In this document: positions 55,315-64,000 of the stretch, piece by piece | Position numbering within the stretch: position 1 is the stretch's first letter | How the letters are laid out: each line of letters opens with the position of its first letter | NCBI RefSeq assembly: GCF_014042345.1 | Contig: NZ_JACEZT010000007.1 | Span: 1 to 64,000 of the forward strand | DNA length: 64,000 bases | Direction of reading: 5' to 3' | Origin: Rugamonas brunnea | GTDB taxonomy: Bacteria; Pseudomonadota; Gammaproteobacteria; Burkholderiales; Burkholderiaceae_D | Notes under the pieces: generated by a model | What the model was told of the DNA's origin: nothing | Databases searched by the model: none | What the model saw: only the letters and a program-made list of their open reading frames with translations | Position numbers and translations under genes: made by a program

Positions 55315-56205
55315 ATGAAACGACATTACATCAGCGCATTAACTCTCGCCGCCGCGTCGGCATTGCTTGCCATGCCTGCCGCGCACGCGGGCGATGCTCC
55401 GGCGACCAGTCACTACGGCAGTATCGAGCGCGCGCAAGCCAAGCGTGCCACGGAACTGCTCGACAGCGCGGTCGAGTATCTGCAAAAGAACGGCCCGGAA
55501 AAGGCCTTCGCGAAATTCAATGAACCGGCCGGCCCGTTCGTGCACGGGCCGTACTACGTGTATGCCGTCGACATGGACGGCTTCATGGTGGCCAATGGCG
55601 GCTCGCAAGTGGGCCTGGTGGGCAAGAACGAGATCGACCTGCGCGATGCGGCCGGCAAGCCCCTGATCCGCGACCTGCTGGAACAAGCCCGCGTCAACGA
55701 TACGGGTTCCATCGAATACCGCTGGCTGAACCGGGTCAGCAACCACATCGAAAACAAGGTCAGCCAATACCGCAAGGTGGACAAGTACATCCTGTGCGTG
55801 GGCTATTACACGCCGCGCGGCTCGGTGGAGGAAGCGCAGGAATTGCTCGACAAGGCCGTCGCCTACCTGAAGAAATCCGGCGACAAGGCAGCCTTCACGG
55901 CCTTCAACAGCCAGCAGGGCGGCTTCCTGCATAACGACCTGTACGTGTTCGCAATCGGCATCGACGATGGCCGCTACCGCGCCTCGGGCGACTCGCCGCA
56001 ACTGTCGGGCATGGACGTGCGCGGCCTGCGCGATGCGGCTGGCAAGCCCATGGTCGAAGAGATGATCAAGCTGGCCAAGAGCAAGGGTTCGGGCACGGTG
56101 GACTTCGTGTGGCGCAATCCGGCCACCAACGCGGTGGAGCAGAAGCACTCGCTGATCCAGCGCGTGGACAACGTGTTGCTGGGCGTCGGCTACTACAGCA
56201 AGTAA
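55315..56205 (+). CDS. Periplasmic protein with two tandem Cache-like domains
   Basis: The 296-residue protein has a signal peptide (SALTLAAASALLAMPAAHAG). Two similar halves follow: about residues 38-160 and 165-296. Each starts with a helix (ATELLDSAVEYLQKNGPEKA; AQELLDKAVAYLKKSGDKAA), then FAKFNEP/FTAFNSQ, a (Y/F)VYAVDMDG / YVFAIGIDDG strand, RDAAGKP and a closing VGYY. This is the arrangement of single-Cache_2 ligand-binding domains. There is no membrane anchor or signalling domain, so it may hand a ligand to a partner receptor, or act as a binding protein. The ligand is unknown. Confidence 0.85.
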   Translation: MKRHYISALTLAAASALLAMPAAHAGDAPATSHYGSIERAQAKRATELLDSAVEYLQKNGPEKAFAKFNEPAGPFVHGPYYVYAVDMDGFMVANGGSQVGLVGKNEIDLRDAAGKPLIRDLLEQARVNDTGSIEYRWLNRVSNHIENKVSQYRKVDKYILCVGYYTPRGSVEEAQELLDKAVAYLKKSGDKAAFTAFNSQQGGFLHNDLYVFAIGIDDGRYRASGDSPQLSGMDVRGLRDAAGKPMVEEMIKLAKSKGSGTVDFVWRNPATNAVEQKHSLIQRVDNVLLGVGYYSK

Positions 56206-56294
56206 GCGGTCGTTTCCCGCTGCGCGGCCGGCCCCTTGCCGGTCGCGTCCGTTCTGCTACCATGGCGCCCTGAACGTAACCAGGAGGGGCCGCC

Positions 56295-56597
56295 ATGGCA
56301 CGCGATATTTATGCATACCGGCCGGTGGCCGTCGAATCCGTGCTGCGCGACGGGCGGGTGCAGATCCGCCCGGTGCCGGGGCAGGCCTTCTCGCCGGAGC
56401 TGCTGGTGCAATGCTCGCGGCGCCTGTGCGACACCAGCATCCATCCACTCGGCACCCGCTTCCTGCTGTCGGCCAAGCTGACCGACCGGCTGGGCGGCAC
56501 GCCTTACCTGTACGCATGGCATGGCGACGCGGAGCAGGTGCTGTCGGCCGCCGAGGCCAAGCGCTTCCTGGCTGAATTCAAGCGTGGCCGGATCTAG
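56295..56597 (+). CDS. Conserved hypothetical protein
   Basis: The 100-residue soluble protein has no signal or membrane segment. It starts at 56295 (MARDIYAYRPVAVESVLRDG) with AGGAGG upstream and has a basic C-terminus. One can see a compact beta-rich first half and a helical end (SAAEAKRFLAEFKRGR). I do not recognise a family and assign no function. It is followed by a perfect 12-bp palindrome. Confidence 0.7.
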   Translation: MARDIYAYRPVAVESVLRDGRVQIRPVPGQAFSPELLVQCSRRLCDTSIHPLGTRFLLSAKLTDRLGGTPYLYAWHGDAEQVLSAAEAKRFLAEFKRGRI

Positions 56598-56632
56598 ATG
56601 CTAACCTTGACGGGGGGAACTTTAGCTTGGCG

Positions 56633-56666
56633 AGGTGGTCGCAATTTGCGACCACCTACCGCTTTT
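56633..56666. terminator. Perfect 12-bp palindrome, possible terminator
   Basis: AGGTGGTCGCAA (56633-56644) and TTGCGACCACCT (56646-56657) are exact complements around a single T, followed by TTTT at 56663-56666. It lies 36 bases after the preceding gene's stop. The short centre means the real loop must open a few pairs. It may alternatively be an operator or cruciform site. Confidence 0.5.
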
Positions 56667-56829
56667 CGCGTTTAGCGCGCAGAACATGAAGGCGGCGGGA
56701 AGCGGTGATTGTTCGCCACAGCGTTGAGCTCGGCCACGTCGATGCCGAACACCGGGCCGAGGCTACTGGCATTTATGACTTGTACTATCATTCCCTTCTT
56801 GCAAGCGTGATCAAACCCTGGGAGGGCAA

Positions 56830-57237
56830 ATGATACACATACGTGAAATCGATCACATCGTGTTGCGCGTCGTGGATGCGGCCGTGATGGAGCAGTTCTA
56901 CTGCAACGTCCTGCGCTGCAAGGTCGAGCGCCGGCAGGAAGAGATCGGCCTGATCCAGTTGCGCGCTGGCCGCTGCCTGCTCGACCTGGTGCCGGTGGAC
57001 GGCAAGCTCGGTCGCATGGGCGGCGCCGCGCCCGGCGCGGAAGGGCGCAATGTCGATCACATCTGTTTCCGCGTGGAGCCGTTCGACGAGGCGGCGATCC
57101 GTGGCGTGCTGGCGGCGGCAGGCGTGGAAGCTGGCCCGGTCGAATCGCGTTATGGCGCCGAGGGCGAGGGGCCGTCCATCTACCTGAACGACCCGGAAGG
57201 CAATACCATCGAGCTGAAAGGCCCGGCCTGGTCGTGA
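56830..57237 (+). CDS. VOC family protein (glyoxalase-like)
   Basis: The 135-residue protein is of the vicinal-oxygen-chelate superfamily, with two beta-alpha-beta-beta-beta modules. Probable metal ligands are His9 (EIDHIVLRV), the His in NVDHICFRV and the Glu in GNTIELKGP, so the H/H/E triad is complete. Enzymes of this fold include lactoylglutathione lyase, fosfomycin-resistance enzymes and extradiol dioxygenases; the specific reaction cannot be told. It is convergent with the FHA gene. Confidence 0.9.
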   Translation: MIHIREIDHIVLRVVDAAVMEQFYCNVLRCKVERRQEEIGLIQLRAGRCLLDLVPVDGKLGRMGGAAPGAEGRNVDHICFRVEPFDEAAIRGVLAAAGVEAGPVESRYGAEGEGPSIYLNDPEGNTIELKGPAWS

Positions 57238-57265
57238 GCCAGGCCACGGATGCGCGACGGCGGGT

Positions 57266-58267
57266 TTATTCGCCGCCGGCGTCGCCTTCCTCGTCCTCGT
57301 CGTCGCCTTCGTCGTTGTCCTTGCTGGCGCGGGTGCGGGCGGCGTCGGCCTCGGCTTTGAGTCTGGTGGCGCCGGCCATGAAGTCGGCCACGCTGTGGTC
57401 GGGGCTCTGGCGCAGCGCGGGCGGCAGCAGCACCGACATATAGAGTTCATCAGCCGCGCGGCCCGTGCTTTGCACGTTGGTCATCAGGTTCAGGCCGGCG
57501 CCGGCCAGCAACAGGATGGCGCAGCTGACGGCGAAGCGGCGCGGGTAGTGCGGCTTGATGGTCCACAGGTGGAAGAACAGCATGCCGCACACCAGCGCGA
57601 TGGTGGCCACGTTGCCGTAGCGCGTCAGCCATTCGGCCGAGAAGGCGAACGCCAGCACGTCGCTCAGCACCCGCCAGGCGCCCACGGCGAACAGGCCGGC
57701 GCCCAGGATGAACAGGTGGCGGCCCAGCCGCGCGTGGGTGCCGAACAGGCGGTTGGCCAGCGCCCAGCCGCCGCTCCACGCCAGTCCCACGCCCAGGCCG
57801 GACACCACCACCAGCAGGTAACGGATCGGTTGCAGCGCGTCGATATCGGCCAGCCAGTTTTCCAGGCCCGCGAACAGGCCGATCAGCAGCAAGCCCACCA
57901 GCGCGGGCGCCGCGCCTTCCCAGCCGTGCATGGTCGTATCGGCCAGTTCGGGCGCGACGGCGAAGTCGGCCCCGCGCAGGCGCACGCGCGTGTGGCCCAG
58001 CCGCACCACGGCGTTGCCGTCGAGGGCGACGCTGGCCACGCGCTTGCCATCGCGGATGCTGCCGTTGCGGCTGCCCAGGTCGCGCAGCACGGGCGCGCCA
58101 TGCTCGTCCGCTTCGATCACGGCGTGGTGGGCGCCCGTGTGGGCGTCGTCGAGGATCAGGTCGTTGTCGTAGGCGCGGCCCAGGCGGATCGGCAGGGTGT
58201 CGAAGCGCTGGCGTTGCAGCACGTCGCCGCCACGGCCGAGCAGTTCGATGTAGTAGGGCGCCTTCAT
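57266..58267 (-). CDS. FHA-domain membrane protein
   Basis: The 333-residue protein has an N-terminal forkhead-associated domain at residues about 5-100, with the phosphothreonine-binding residues seen in LGRAYDNDLILDD and LRDLGSRNGS. Five or six membrane helices (about 120-280) follow and then an acidic C-terminal tail (NDEGDDEDEEGDAGGE). It should read Ser/Thr phosphorylation at the inner membrane. The start at 58267 overlaps the protease gene stop by 4 bases (ATGA), so the two are translationally coupled and probably act together. No Ser/Thr kinase or phosphatase lies in the window. Confidence 0.88.
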   Translation of the reverse strand: MKAPYYIELLGRGGDVLQRQRFDTLPIRLGRAYDNDLILDDAHTGAHHAVIEADEHGAPVLRDLGSRNGSIRDGKRVASVALDGNAVVRLGHTRVRLRGADFAVAPELADTTMHGWEGAAPALVGLLLIGLFAGLENWLADIDALQPIRYLLVVVSGLGVGLAWSGGWALANRLFGTHARLGRHLFILGAGLFAVGAWRVLSDVLAFAFSAEWLTRYGNVATIALVCGMLFFHLWTIKPHYPRRFAVSCAILLLAGAGLNLMTNVQSTGRAADELYMSVLLPPALRQSPDHSVADFMAGATRLKAEADAARTRASKDNDEGDDEDEEGDAGGE

Positions 58268-59643
58268 GGCCGACCTCCGTTGCCCAGTGCTTCGAGGAAG
58301 GCGCGCGTGACGCGCAGGCCGTTGTCGTAGGAGACGCCGCGCGCGTCGAGCCGGCTTTGCAGATTCATCAGCGGCTGGTCGGTGCTGGAGGTCAGCAGCG
58401 CGAAGTCGTACAGCCCGTCGAACTTGCGGTAGGAGCGCACGCACAGCACGGCCCGCATGGGCAGCGTGCCGTTCTTGACGAATTGTTCCGTGCAACTGGG
58501 GCCGCTCAGGCGGCTGTCGCGCGTGGAGCCGAAGTGCTCATTCTTGAATGAGTCGCTGGCCAGTTGCGAGAAGCGCAGCGCGCCCAGGCCGGTGCTGCGC
58601 AGGTATTGGTGGCGGATGCTGATCTGGCCCGTCTGCAGCGAGCCGCTGACGAAGATGGCCGATTCCATGGCGCAGTTGGCGTTGTCCACGGTGAACGGCT
58701 TGTCGGCCTTGACGGTGGAACGGCCCCAGCAGCGCATCTGCTCCGACTCGCGCACGGGCACGCGGTAGGGGCCCATGTTCTTCAAGGCCAGCGGCGTGGC
58801 CAGCAGGCTGTCGACCATGGCGCGCTGGTGGGCCAGCAGTTGCGCCGCTACGATGGCGGTGAAATCCTTGGGCGCCTGTTTTTGCTGCGCCACTTGCCGC
58901 AGCAGTTCCTGCGCGTAGCGGGCCGGCACCAGGAAGCTGACCAGCTCGCCATCGAGGCGCTTGGACACGTTGACGCCAGCCACGGCGCCGTCGCCCGTCA
59001 CGCTGGGACCGCCGCTCATGCCGGCGTTGATGGGGCCGGTGAACATGAGCTGGTCGTAGAAGCTGCGCGCGATCACGCCGTTGTAGGCGCCTTCGGAAAT
59101 GGCGAAGCCCAGGTCGAGCGGATTGCCCAGCGAGTACAGGTACTGGCCCTGGCTCAGCGTGGCCAGATGGTCGGGCAGCTTGAAGAAGCCGGTGCCGTTG
59201 CGGTTCACGCGCAGTACGGCCAGGTCGTGCAGCACGTCCACGGCCAGCAGTTCGACATTGCCGCGCTGGCCGCTGGTGTCCACCCATTCGCCCACGTAGG
59301 TGGCGGGATCGAGCGCGAATTGCGATACCACGTGGTAGTTGGTGACCACCAGGTTGCCGGTGCCGATCAGGAAGCCGGAGCCGACCGACGATTGGGTATG
59401 GCCGCTGCGCAGCAGCGAGCGCACTTGCAGGATGTCGTTCTTGGCCGAGGCGTACAGTTTCTGGGCCGCGCTCGACGGTGGCGGCAGGGCCGCGCCGTCG
59501 GGCTTGGCGGCGTTGCGGGTGGCGGCCGGCGCGGTGAGCGGGGCGGCCGCCTGGGCCAGGCCGACGCCGGTGTCCGAGGCGGCCAGCGCGGCGGCGCTCG
59601 CCCAAGTCAAGGTGGAGAGCAGGGCGATGTGGGGAAATTTCAT
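58264..59643 (-). CDS. Secreted trypsin-like serine protease
   Basis: The 459-residue protein has a signal peptide (HIALLSTLTWASAAALAAS) and a trypsin-like domain at residues about 65-265. The catalytic triad is visible: His in VVTNYHVVS, Asp in VLHDLAVLRV and Ser in NAGMSGGPSV, as in DegP/HtrA-type proteases, but no PDZ domain follows. The C-terminal 190 residues form a separate domain with cysteines (QMRCWGRS, DNANCAMES, GPSCTEQ, RAVLCVRS). It is probably periplasmic. It is coupled by a 4-base overlap to the FHA membrane protein, which suggests a signalling protease pair. Confidence 0.9.
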   Translation of the reverse strand: MKFPHIALLSTLTWASAAALAASDTGVGLAQAAAPLTAPAATRNAAKPDGAALPPPSSAAQKLYASAKNDILQVRSLLRSGHTQSSVGSGFLIGTGNLVVTNYHVVSQFALDPATYVGEWVDTSGQRGNVELLAVDVLHDLAVLRVNRNGTGFFKLPDHLATLSQGQYLYSLGNPLDLGFAISEGAYNGVIARSFYDQLMFTGPINAGMSGGPSVTGDGAVAGVNVSKRLDGELVSFLVPARYAQELLRQVAQQKQAPKDFTAIVAAQLLAHQRAMVDSLLATPLALKNMGPYRVPVRESEQMRCWGRSTVKADKPFTVDNANCAMESAIFVSGSLQTGQISIRHQYLRSTGLGALRFSQLASDSFKNEHFGSTRDSRLSGPSCTEQFVKNGTLPMRAVLCVRSYRKFDGLYDFALLTSSTDQPLMNLQSRLDARGVSYDNGLRVTRAFLEALGNGGRP

Positions 59644-59692
59644 GCGGGCCTATGACTTGGGGCGGGCGCCGGAGCGGCGGGGCGTGGGCGGG

Positions 59693-60346
59693 TCAGAGCT
59701 CGCCGTCCTCGGCCGCGGGCGGCGTGGTCGGCGTCATCATGTGGCCCAGCTTGGCCGCCTTGGTGTTCAGGTAGTGCTGGTTGAAGGCGTTGCGGTTGAC
59801 CAGCAGCGGCACCCGTTCCACCACTTCGATGCCGAGCTTGCCCAGGGCGTCGATCTTGCGCGGGTTGTTGGTCATCAGGCGCAGCTTGGTGACGCCGAAC
59901 TTGTCGAGCATGGGTTTGACCAGCGCGTAGTTGCGGGCGTCGGCCTTGAAGCCGAGCTGCTCGTTGGCCTGCACCGTGTCGGCGCCGCCTTCCTGCAGGC
60001 GGTAGGCGCGGATCTTGTTGATCAGACCGATGCCACGGCCTTCCTGGCGCAGGTAGAGCAGCACGCCCCGGCCTTCGGCGGCGATCTTCTTGAGCGCGCC
60101 TTCGAGCTGGGCGCCGCAGTCGCAGCGCTGCGAGAACAGCACGTCGCCCGTCAGGCACTCCGAGTGCACGCGCGCCAGCACCGGTTCGCCGTTGCCGATG
60201 TCGCCCAGCGTCATGGCCAGGTGTTCCTTGCCCGTCGCATGCTCGACGAAGGCATGCAACGTGAATTGGGCCCATGGGGTCGGCAGCGCGCAGGAAGTGG
60301 TGTAATCCAATTCAACGTTGACGGGTGTTTCTGCGCTCTGCGACAT
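59693..60346 (-). CDS. ribA: GTP cyclohydrolase II
   Basis: The 217-residue enzyme opens GTP in the first step of riboflavin synthesis. Zinc ligands are seen in [18 protein letters not shown] (three cysteines), and the catalytic region in [17 protein letters not shown]. It is a stand-alone RibA rather than a RibBA fusion. The start at 60346 gives [13 protein letters not shown]; a longer reading from 60406 would extend into the upstream terminator region. Confidence 0.96.
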   Translation of the reverse strand: MSQSAETPVNVELDYTTSCALPTPWAQFTLHAFVEHATGKEHLAMTLGDIGNGEPVLARVHSECLTGDVLFSQRCDCGAQLEGALKKIAAEGRGVLLYLRQEGRGIGLINKIRAYRLQEGGADTVQANEQLGFKADARNYALVKPMLDKFGVTKLRLMTNNPRKIDALGKLGIEVVERVPLLVNRNAFNQHYLNTKAAKLGHMMTPTTPPAAEDGEL

Positions 60347-60377
60347 GGCTGTGCTCTTCAAAAAATGGCAAAAATAG

Positions 60378-60420
60378 AAAAAAGGGCGCGCCGGGCTGAT
60401 ACCCACACCCGGCGCGCCCT
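60378..60420 (-). terminator. Intrinsic terminator of the pirin gene
   Basis: On the minus strand AGGGCGCGCCGGG (60420-60408) pairs perfectly with CCCGGCGCGCCCT (60395-60383) over 13 bp around a 12-base loop, followed by a run of six T (60383-60378). It ends the pirin transcript ahead of ribA. Confidence 0.88.
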
Positions 60421-60484
60421 GACATCATACCAAATCTCGGCGAAAAATTATTTTGAGGACATTCTCGACTTGGTGCCGGCGCGC

Positions 60485-61186
<702 letters not shown>

Positions 61187-61220
61187 GGTGGACTCCTTTT
61201 CCTGTTTGGGTTATGCAATA

Positions 61221-61229
61221 ATTTCGAAT
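61221..61229. promoter_or_regulatory. ATTTCGAAT box near pirin start
   Basis: ATTTCGAAT, largely palindromic, lies 35 bases upstream of the pirin ATG. An identical copy is at 61318-61326. The pair spans the divergent promoter region and may bind the adjacent LysR protein. Confidence 0.4.
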
Positions 61230-61317
61230 ATGGTTTCGTCTTCATTGCCGATGCAAAGCAGTATATCTGCGCACGTCGGGAATGAAAAACGGAAAAAATT
61301 CCGTCCTATGATCGAAA

Positions 61318-61326
61318 ATTTCGAAT
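61318..61326. promoter_or_regulatory. ATTTCGAAT box at LysR start
   Basis: This is the second copy of ATTTCGAAT, overlapping the first two bases of the LysR start codon, a position suited to autorepression. The two copies are 97 bases apart. Confidence 0.4.
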
Positions 61327-62281
61327 GCTCAGACTCAGCCTGGAAGCCTTGCAAATCGTGGATGCCATCGACCGGCGCGGCTCGTTCTCGGCCGCCGGCA
61401 AGGAATTGCACAAGGTGCCGTCCACCATTTCCTACACGGTCGGCAAGCTGGAGGATGAGCTGGGCGTGCAGATCTTCGTGCGCCACGGCCCGCGCGTGCT
61501 GTTGACGGCGGCTGGCCAGGAGTTGCTCAAGGAAGGGCGCTACCTGCTGTACGCGGCGCACGATCTGGAGCAGCGCGTGCGTCGCGTGGCCTCGGGCTGG
61601 GAGACGGAACTGGTCGTGGGCAGCGATGCCATGTTCGCGCCGGCCGTGTTCCTGCCGGACGTGGCCGCGTTCTACGCCGTCACCGGCCAGACCCGGCTGC
61701 GCATGGTGCAGGAAGCGCTGTCGGGCGCCTGGGAGGCGCTGCTCGACCGCCGCGTGGATGTGCTGGTGGGGGCGGCGGGCGAGGGGCCGTCCGGCGGCGG
61801 CTACGTGGCCGAGCCGATGGGCCAGCTGTCGTTCGTGTTCGCGGTGGCGCCCGGCCATCCGCTGGCCGCGCTGCCCGGGCCGCTGGACCGGGCCGCGCTG
61901 CAGCCCTACCGCGCCGTGAGCGTGGCCGATTCCGCGCGCCGGCTGGCGCCGCGCACGGTGGGGCTGGCGCTGGGGCAGGATACGCTGACCGTGCCCACCA
62001 TGCAGGCCAAGCTCGACTATCAACTGGCCGGCCTGGGCTTCGGCTTCCTCCCCGAACCGTGCGCGCGCGCCGCCATCGCGGCCGGCCTGCTGGTGGAAAA
62101 GCAGGTCGAGGAGCCCAAGCCGGACGAAACCTTCTACCTGGCCTGGCGCACGGGCGAGACGGGCGCCGCCCTGCGCTGGTGGCGCGAGCGCATGACCCAG
62201 CCCGGCGTGTTCGAGCGGCTGGTGCGCCATCTGCCCGGCCATGGCAGGTTTGCCACAGATGGGGCCGCAGCAAGCGGCTGA
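61325..62281 (+). CDS. LysR-family transcriptional regulator
   Basis: The 318-residue regulator has an N-terminal winged helix-turn-helix at residues 3-62 (LEALQIVDAIDRRGSFSAAG, STISYTVGKLEDELGVQIFV) and a periplasmic-binding-like effector domain at 90-300. It is divergent from the pirin gene across 138 bases, the classic LysR arrangement, so it probably controls pirin and itself. The effector is unknown. Confidence 0.94.
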   Translation: MLRLSLEALQIVDAIDRRGSFSAAGKELHKVPSTISYTVGKLEDELGVQIFVRHGPRVLLTAAGQELLKEGRYLLYAAHDLEQRVRRVASGWETELVVGSDAMFAPAVFLPDVAAFYAVTGQTRLRMVQEALSGAWEALLDRRVDVLVGAAGEGPSGGGYVAEPMGQLSFVFAVAPGHPLAALPGPLDRAALQPYRAVSVADSARRLAPRTVGLALGQDTLTVPTMQAKLDYQLAGLGFGFLPEPCARAAIAAGLLVEKQVEEPKPDETFYLAWRTGETGAALRWWRERMTQPGVFERLVRHLPGHGRFATDGAAASG

Positions 62282-62369
62282 ATCGCCGGCCGGCCCGCCC
62301 CGGAGTTGACCCGAACCAATAATTTCGGGATGATGGTGTGATCATGTTGGCATTACTCTGGAACAATTT

Positions 62370-63350
62370 ATGACTGTGTCGTCCGCCGCACCACCCTTGT
62401 TCATGCAATTGCTGGCCGACCGCAATGGCAGTCCGGCCGGTTTGCTGTTCGACGCCGCGCCCGCCGTGGCGCCGTCCGACCTGCCGCACGAGGCGCTGGG
62501 CGAACTGGCGGCCCATGGTGCCTGTTACTTCCGCGCCGATCTGGCGGCGGAACTGGCCGACGCGTTGCGAGCCCAGGGCTGGCAGCCGCTGGCGGCCGAG
62601 CAACTGCTGCGGGCCGACGCCGCGTTCCCGTTCGCGCTGGCGCCGTCCGTGCAGTGCGTGGAGGGCGACTGGTTCCTCGAACCGCCGCCGCAGCCGGTGG
62701 GCCAGCAAGCAATGTCGCGCGCGCTGGCGCTGCAACTGGTGCAACTGGTGTCGGCCGACGCCGACACCCATGAAATCGAATCGGTGCTGCGGCGCGATCC
62801 CACCTTGTCCTACCAGTTGCTGCGGCTGGTCAATTCGCTGGGCGTCGGTTCGGGCCGGCGCGTGACCAGTTTTTCCCAGGCCATCCTGATCCTGGGCCGG
62901 GCCCAGTTGCGGCGCTGGCTCAACCTGATGCTGTTCTGCACCCGCGATGGCGATCTGCGTTCACCCATGTTGCTGGGCCGCGTGGCCGTGCGCGCGCGGG
63001 CCATGGAATTGCTGGCGCAGGCGACCGGCATGGACAAGGCGCGCCAGGAGCAGGCCTTCATGGCCGGCATGTTCTCGCTGCTCGGCGTGCTGTTCGGCCT
63101 GCCGCTGGCCGAAGTGCTGCAACCGCTGACGATCGCCGACGCCGTGCAGCAGGCGCTGCTGCGCCACGAGGGGGCGATGGGCGACTTGCTGCTGTTGCTG
63201 GAACGGGCCGAGCGGCGCGACTTCGCGGCCGTGGCCGCGCAACTGGCGCAACTGCAACTGTCCGGCGCCGAATTCAACCAGATCGTCGCCGATGCCCACT
63301 TGTGGATGCAGAGCGTGGCGGCCAGCGCGGCGGACATGGGCCATGCATGA
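62370..63350 (+). CDS. HDOD-domain protein
   Basis: The 326-residue cytoplasmic protein has an HDOD domain at about residues 125-310 (ALQLVQLVSADADTHEIESV, RDPTLSYQLLRLVNS). HDOD is a signalling domain related to HD phosphohydrolases but without their catalytic metal site. The first 115 residues (RNGSPAGLLFDAAPAVAPSD) look like a shortened, degenerate EAL region, as in YuxH-type proteins, and cannot be catalytic. It overlaps the following PAS sensor gene by 8 bases, suggesting a joint role in second-messenger or chemotaxis-type signalling. Confidence 0.86.
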   Translation: MTVSSAAPPLFMQLLADRNGSPAGLLFDAAPAVAPSDLPHEALGELAAHGACYFRADLAAELADALRAQGWQPLAAEQLLRADAAFPFALAPSVQCVEGDWFLEPPPQPVGQQAMSRALALQLVQLVSADADTHEIESVLRRDPTLSYQLLRLVNSLGVGSGRRVTSFSQAILILGRAQLRRWLNLMLFCTRDGDLRSPMLLGRVAVRARAMELLAQATGMDKARQEQAFMAGMFSLLGVLFGLPLAEVLQPLTIADAVQQALLRHEGAMGDLLLLLERAERRDFAAVAAQLAQLQLSGAEFNQIVADAHLWMQSVAASAADMGHA

Positions 63351-64000
63351 TGCGGCCATCGCGCGCTGCCTGGCGCTGAGCCGGCAAGCCCGCGCCCAGC
63401 AAGGCGGCGGGCCGGGCACCGCAATGGCCAGCTCACTGGCCGACACCCTGGCCAACCTGGAGGCGGCGCTCGAACAACTGGCCACCCACGGGGTGGATGC
63501 GGCCGAGCTGCAGCCGGACGCCGTGCTCGAACTGGACCTGGCCGGCTACGTGAAAGGCTGGAACAGCGGCGCGGCCCACGTGTTCGGCTACACGGCGCAG
63601 GAAGCCGTGGGCCAGCACGTGCTGTTCCTGTACGCGCCCGACGATGAGGACCAGACCGTCGCCGAACTGTTCCCCCGCCATGCCAAGGGCTATGCCGACG
63701 TGCGGCGCCGCAAGAAGTCGGGCGAGGTGGCATGGCTGCGGCTGGCCAACGCGGAATTGCAGAACGACCGCGCCGAGGTGGTCGGCATGCTCGTCATGTT
63801 CAACCTGCTCGACGATCCGCTGTCCGAGGCGGACAAGGTGCACCTGCATGCGCGCATCATCGAGGACAGCGACCAGGGCGTGCTGATCACGGACGCCAAC
63901 GAGCGCATCGTCTCGATCAACAATGCCTTCACCCGCATCACGGGCTACACGCCGGCCGAAGCCATCGGCCAGACGCCGGATCTGCTGCGCTCGGGTATCC
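63343..64000 (+). CDS. PAS-domain sensor protein, 5' part (cut by window edge)
   Basis: The first 219 codons run from the ATG at 63343 (MHDAAIARCLALSRQARAQQ), which overlaps the HDOD stop. A helical start is followed by a PAS domain at about 65-165 (DLAGYVKGWNSGAAHVFGYT, GQHVLFLYAPDDED) and a second PAS beginning near 170 (IEDSDQGVLITDANERIVSI, NNAFTRITGYTPAEAIGQTP). There is no signal peptide or membrane helix in this part. In this type of protein the end is often GGDEF-EAL, which would make or break cyclic-di-GMP, but that part lies outside the window. The frame is open to the last base. Confidence 0.88.
   Translation, partial: MHDAAIARCLALSRQARAQQGGGPGTAMASSLADTLANLEAALEQLATHGVDAAELQPDAVLELDLAGYVKGWNSGAAHVFGYTAQEAVGQHVLFLYAPDDEDQTVAELFPRHAKGYADVRRRKKSGEVAWLRLANAELQNDRAEVVGMLVMFNLLDDPLSEADKVHLHARIIEDSDQGVLITDANERIVSINNAFTRITGYTPAEAIGQTPDLLRSGI

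Overview
The window looks like chromosomal DNA of a high-GC betaproteobacterium of the Oxalobacteraceae (Massilia, Duganella or Janthinobacterium type). The grounds are the order tpiA - secG - tRNA-Leu - nuoA to nuoN - DUF2818, several PEP-CTERM exoproteins, and the style of the chemotaxis and two-component genes. The genus is an inference from gene content; I could run no database search.

Layout. (1) 1-1653: accessory DNA next to selC. It holds the edge of an IS3-family element, then two unrecognised genes, each sitting between attC-like imperfect palindromes as in integron cassettes. (2) 1747-11008, minus strand: a full selenocysteine-formate unit, fdhA (with an in-frame UGA and a recognisable bSECIS), fdhB, fdhI, fdhE, selA, selB and tRNA-Sec. 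(3) 11209-17742: a DUF29 protein, a LuxR-type regulator with a hybrid histidine kinase, a PEP-CTERM protein, an AGE-family sugar epimerase and a chemotaxis receptor. (4) 17909-27815: a sugar uptake locus. A LamB-type porin, binding protein, two permeases and ATPase lie on the minus strand; divergently on the plus strand lie a second binding protein, an OmpR-type regulator and a histidine kinase, which probably sense the sugar. (5) 27945-34783: envelope and secreted proteins, including a large Het-C-like/vWA protein beside a small exoprotein with a VPVPAT sorting-like tail, a DUF2807 protein, a Sel1-repeat protein and a quinone oxidoreductase. (6) 34913-51531: tpiA, secG, tRNA-Leu(GAG), the whole 14-gene Complex I operon and DUF2818. 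(7) 51563-54076: a NUDIX hydrolase, a secreted HExxH protein, ispD and ispF. (8) 54186-64000: a PEP-CTERM protein, a tandem Cache-like protein, a VOC protein, an FHA/trypsin-like protease pair, ribA, a divergent pirin/LysR pair, and an HDOD gene overlapping a PAS sensor gene that runs off the window.

How the parts work together. The formate dehydrogenase would oxidise formate on the periplasmic side and pass electrons to quinone, while selA, selB and tRNA-Sec supply the decoding machinery for its single selenocysteine (selD and fdhD are not in the window). Complex I feeds NADH electrons to the same quinone pool. The porin, ABC transporter and binding-protein/two-component set form a self-contained sugar sensing and uptake module.

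Most unusual are the attC-like cassette array beside selC, the Het-C/vWA secreted operon, the binding protein recruited to a two-component operon, and a CCGGGGTCAG inverted-repeat family, one copy of which encodes the tail of a histidine kinase.
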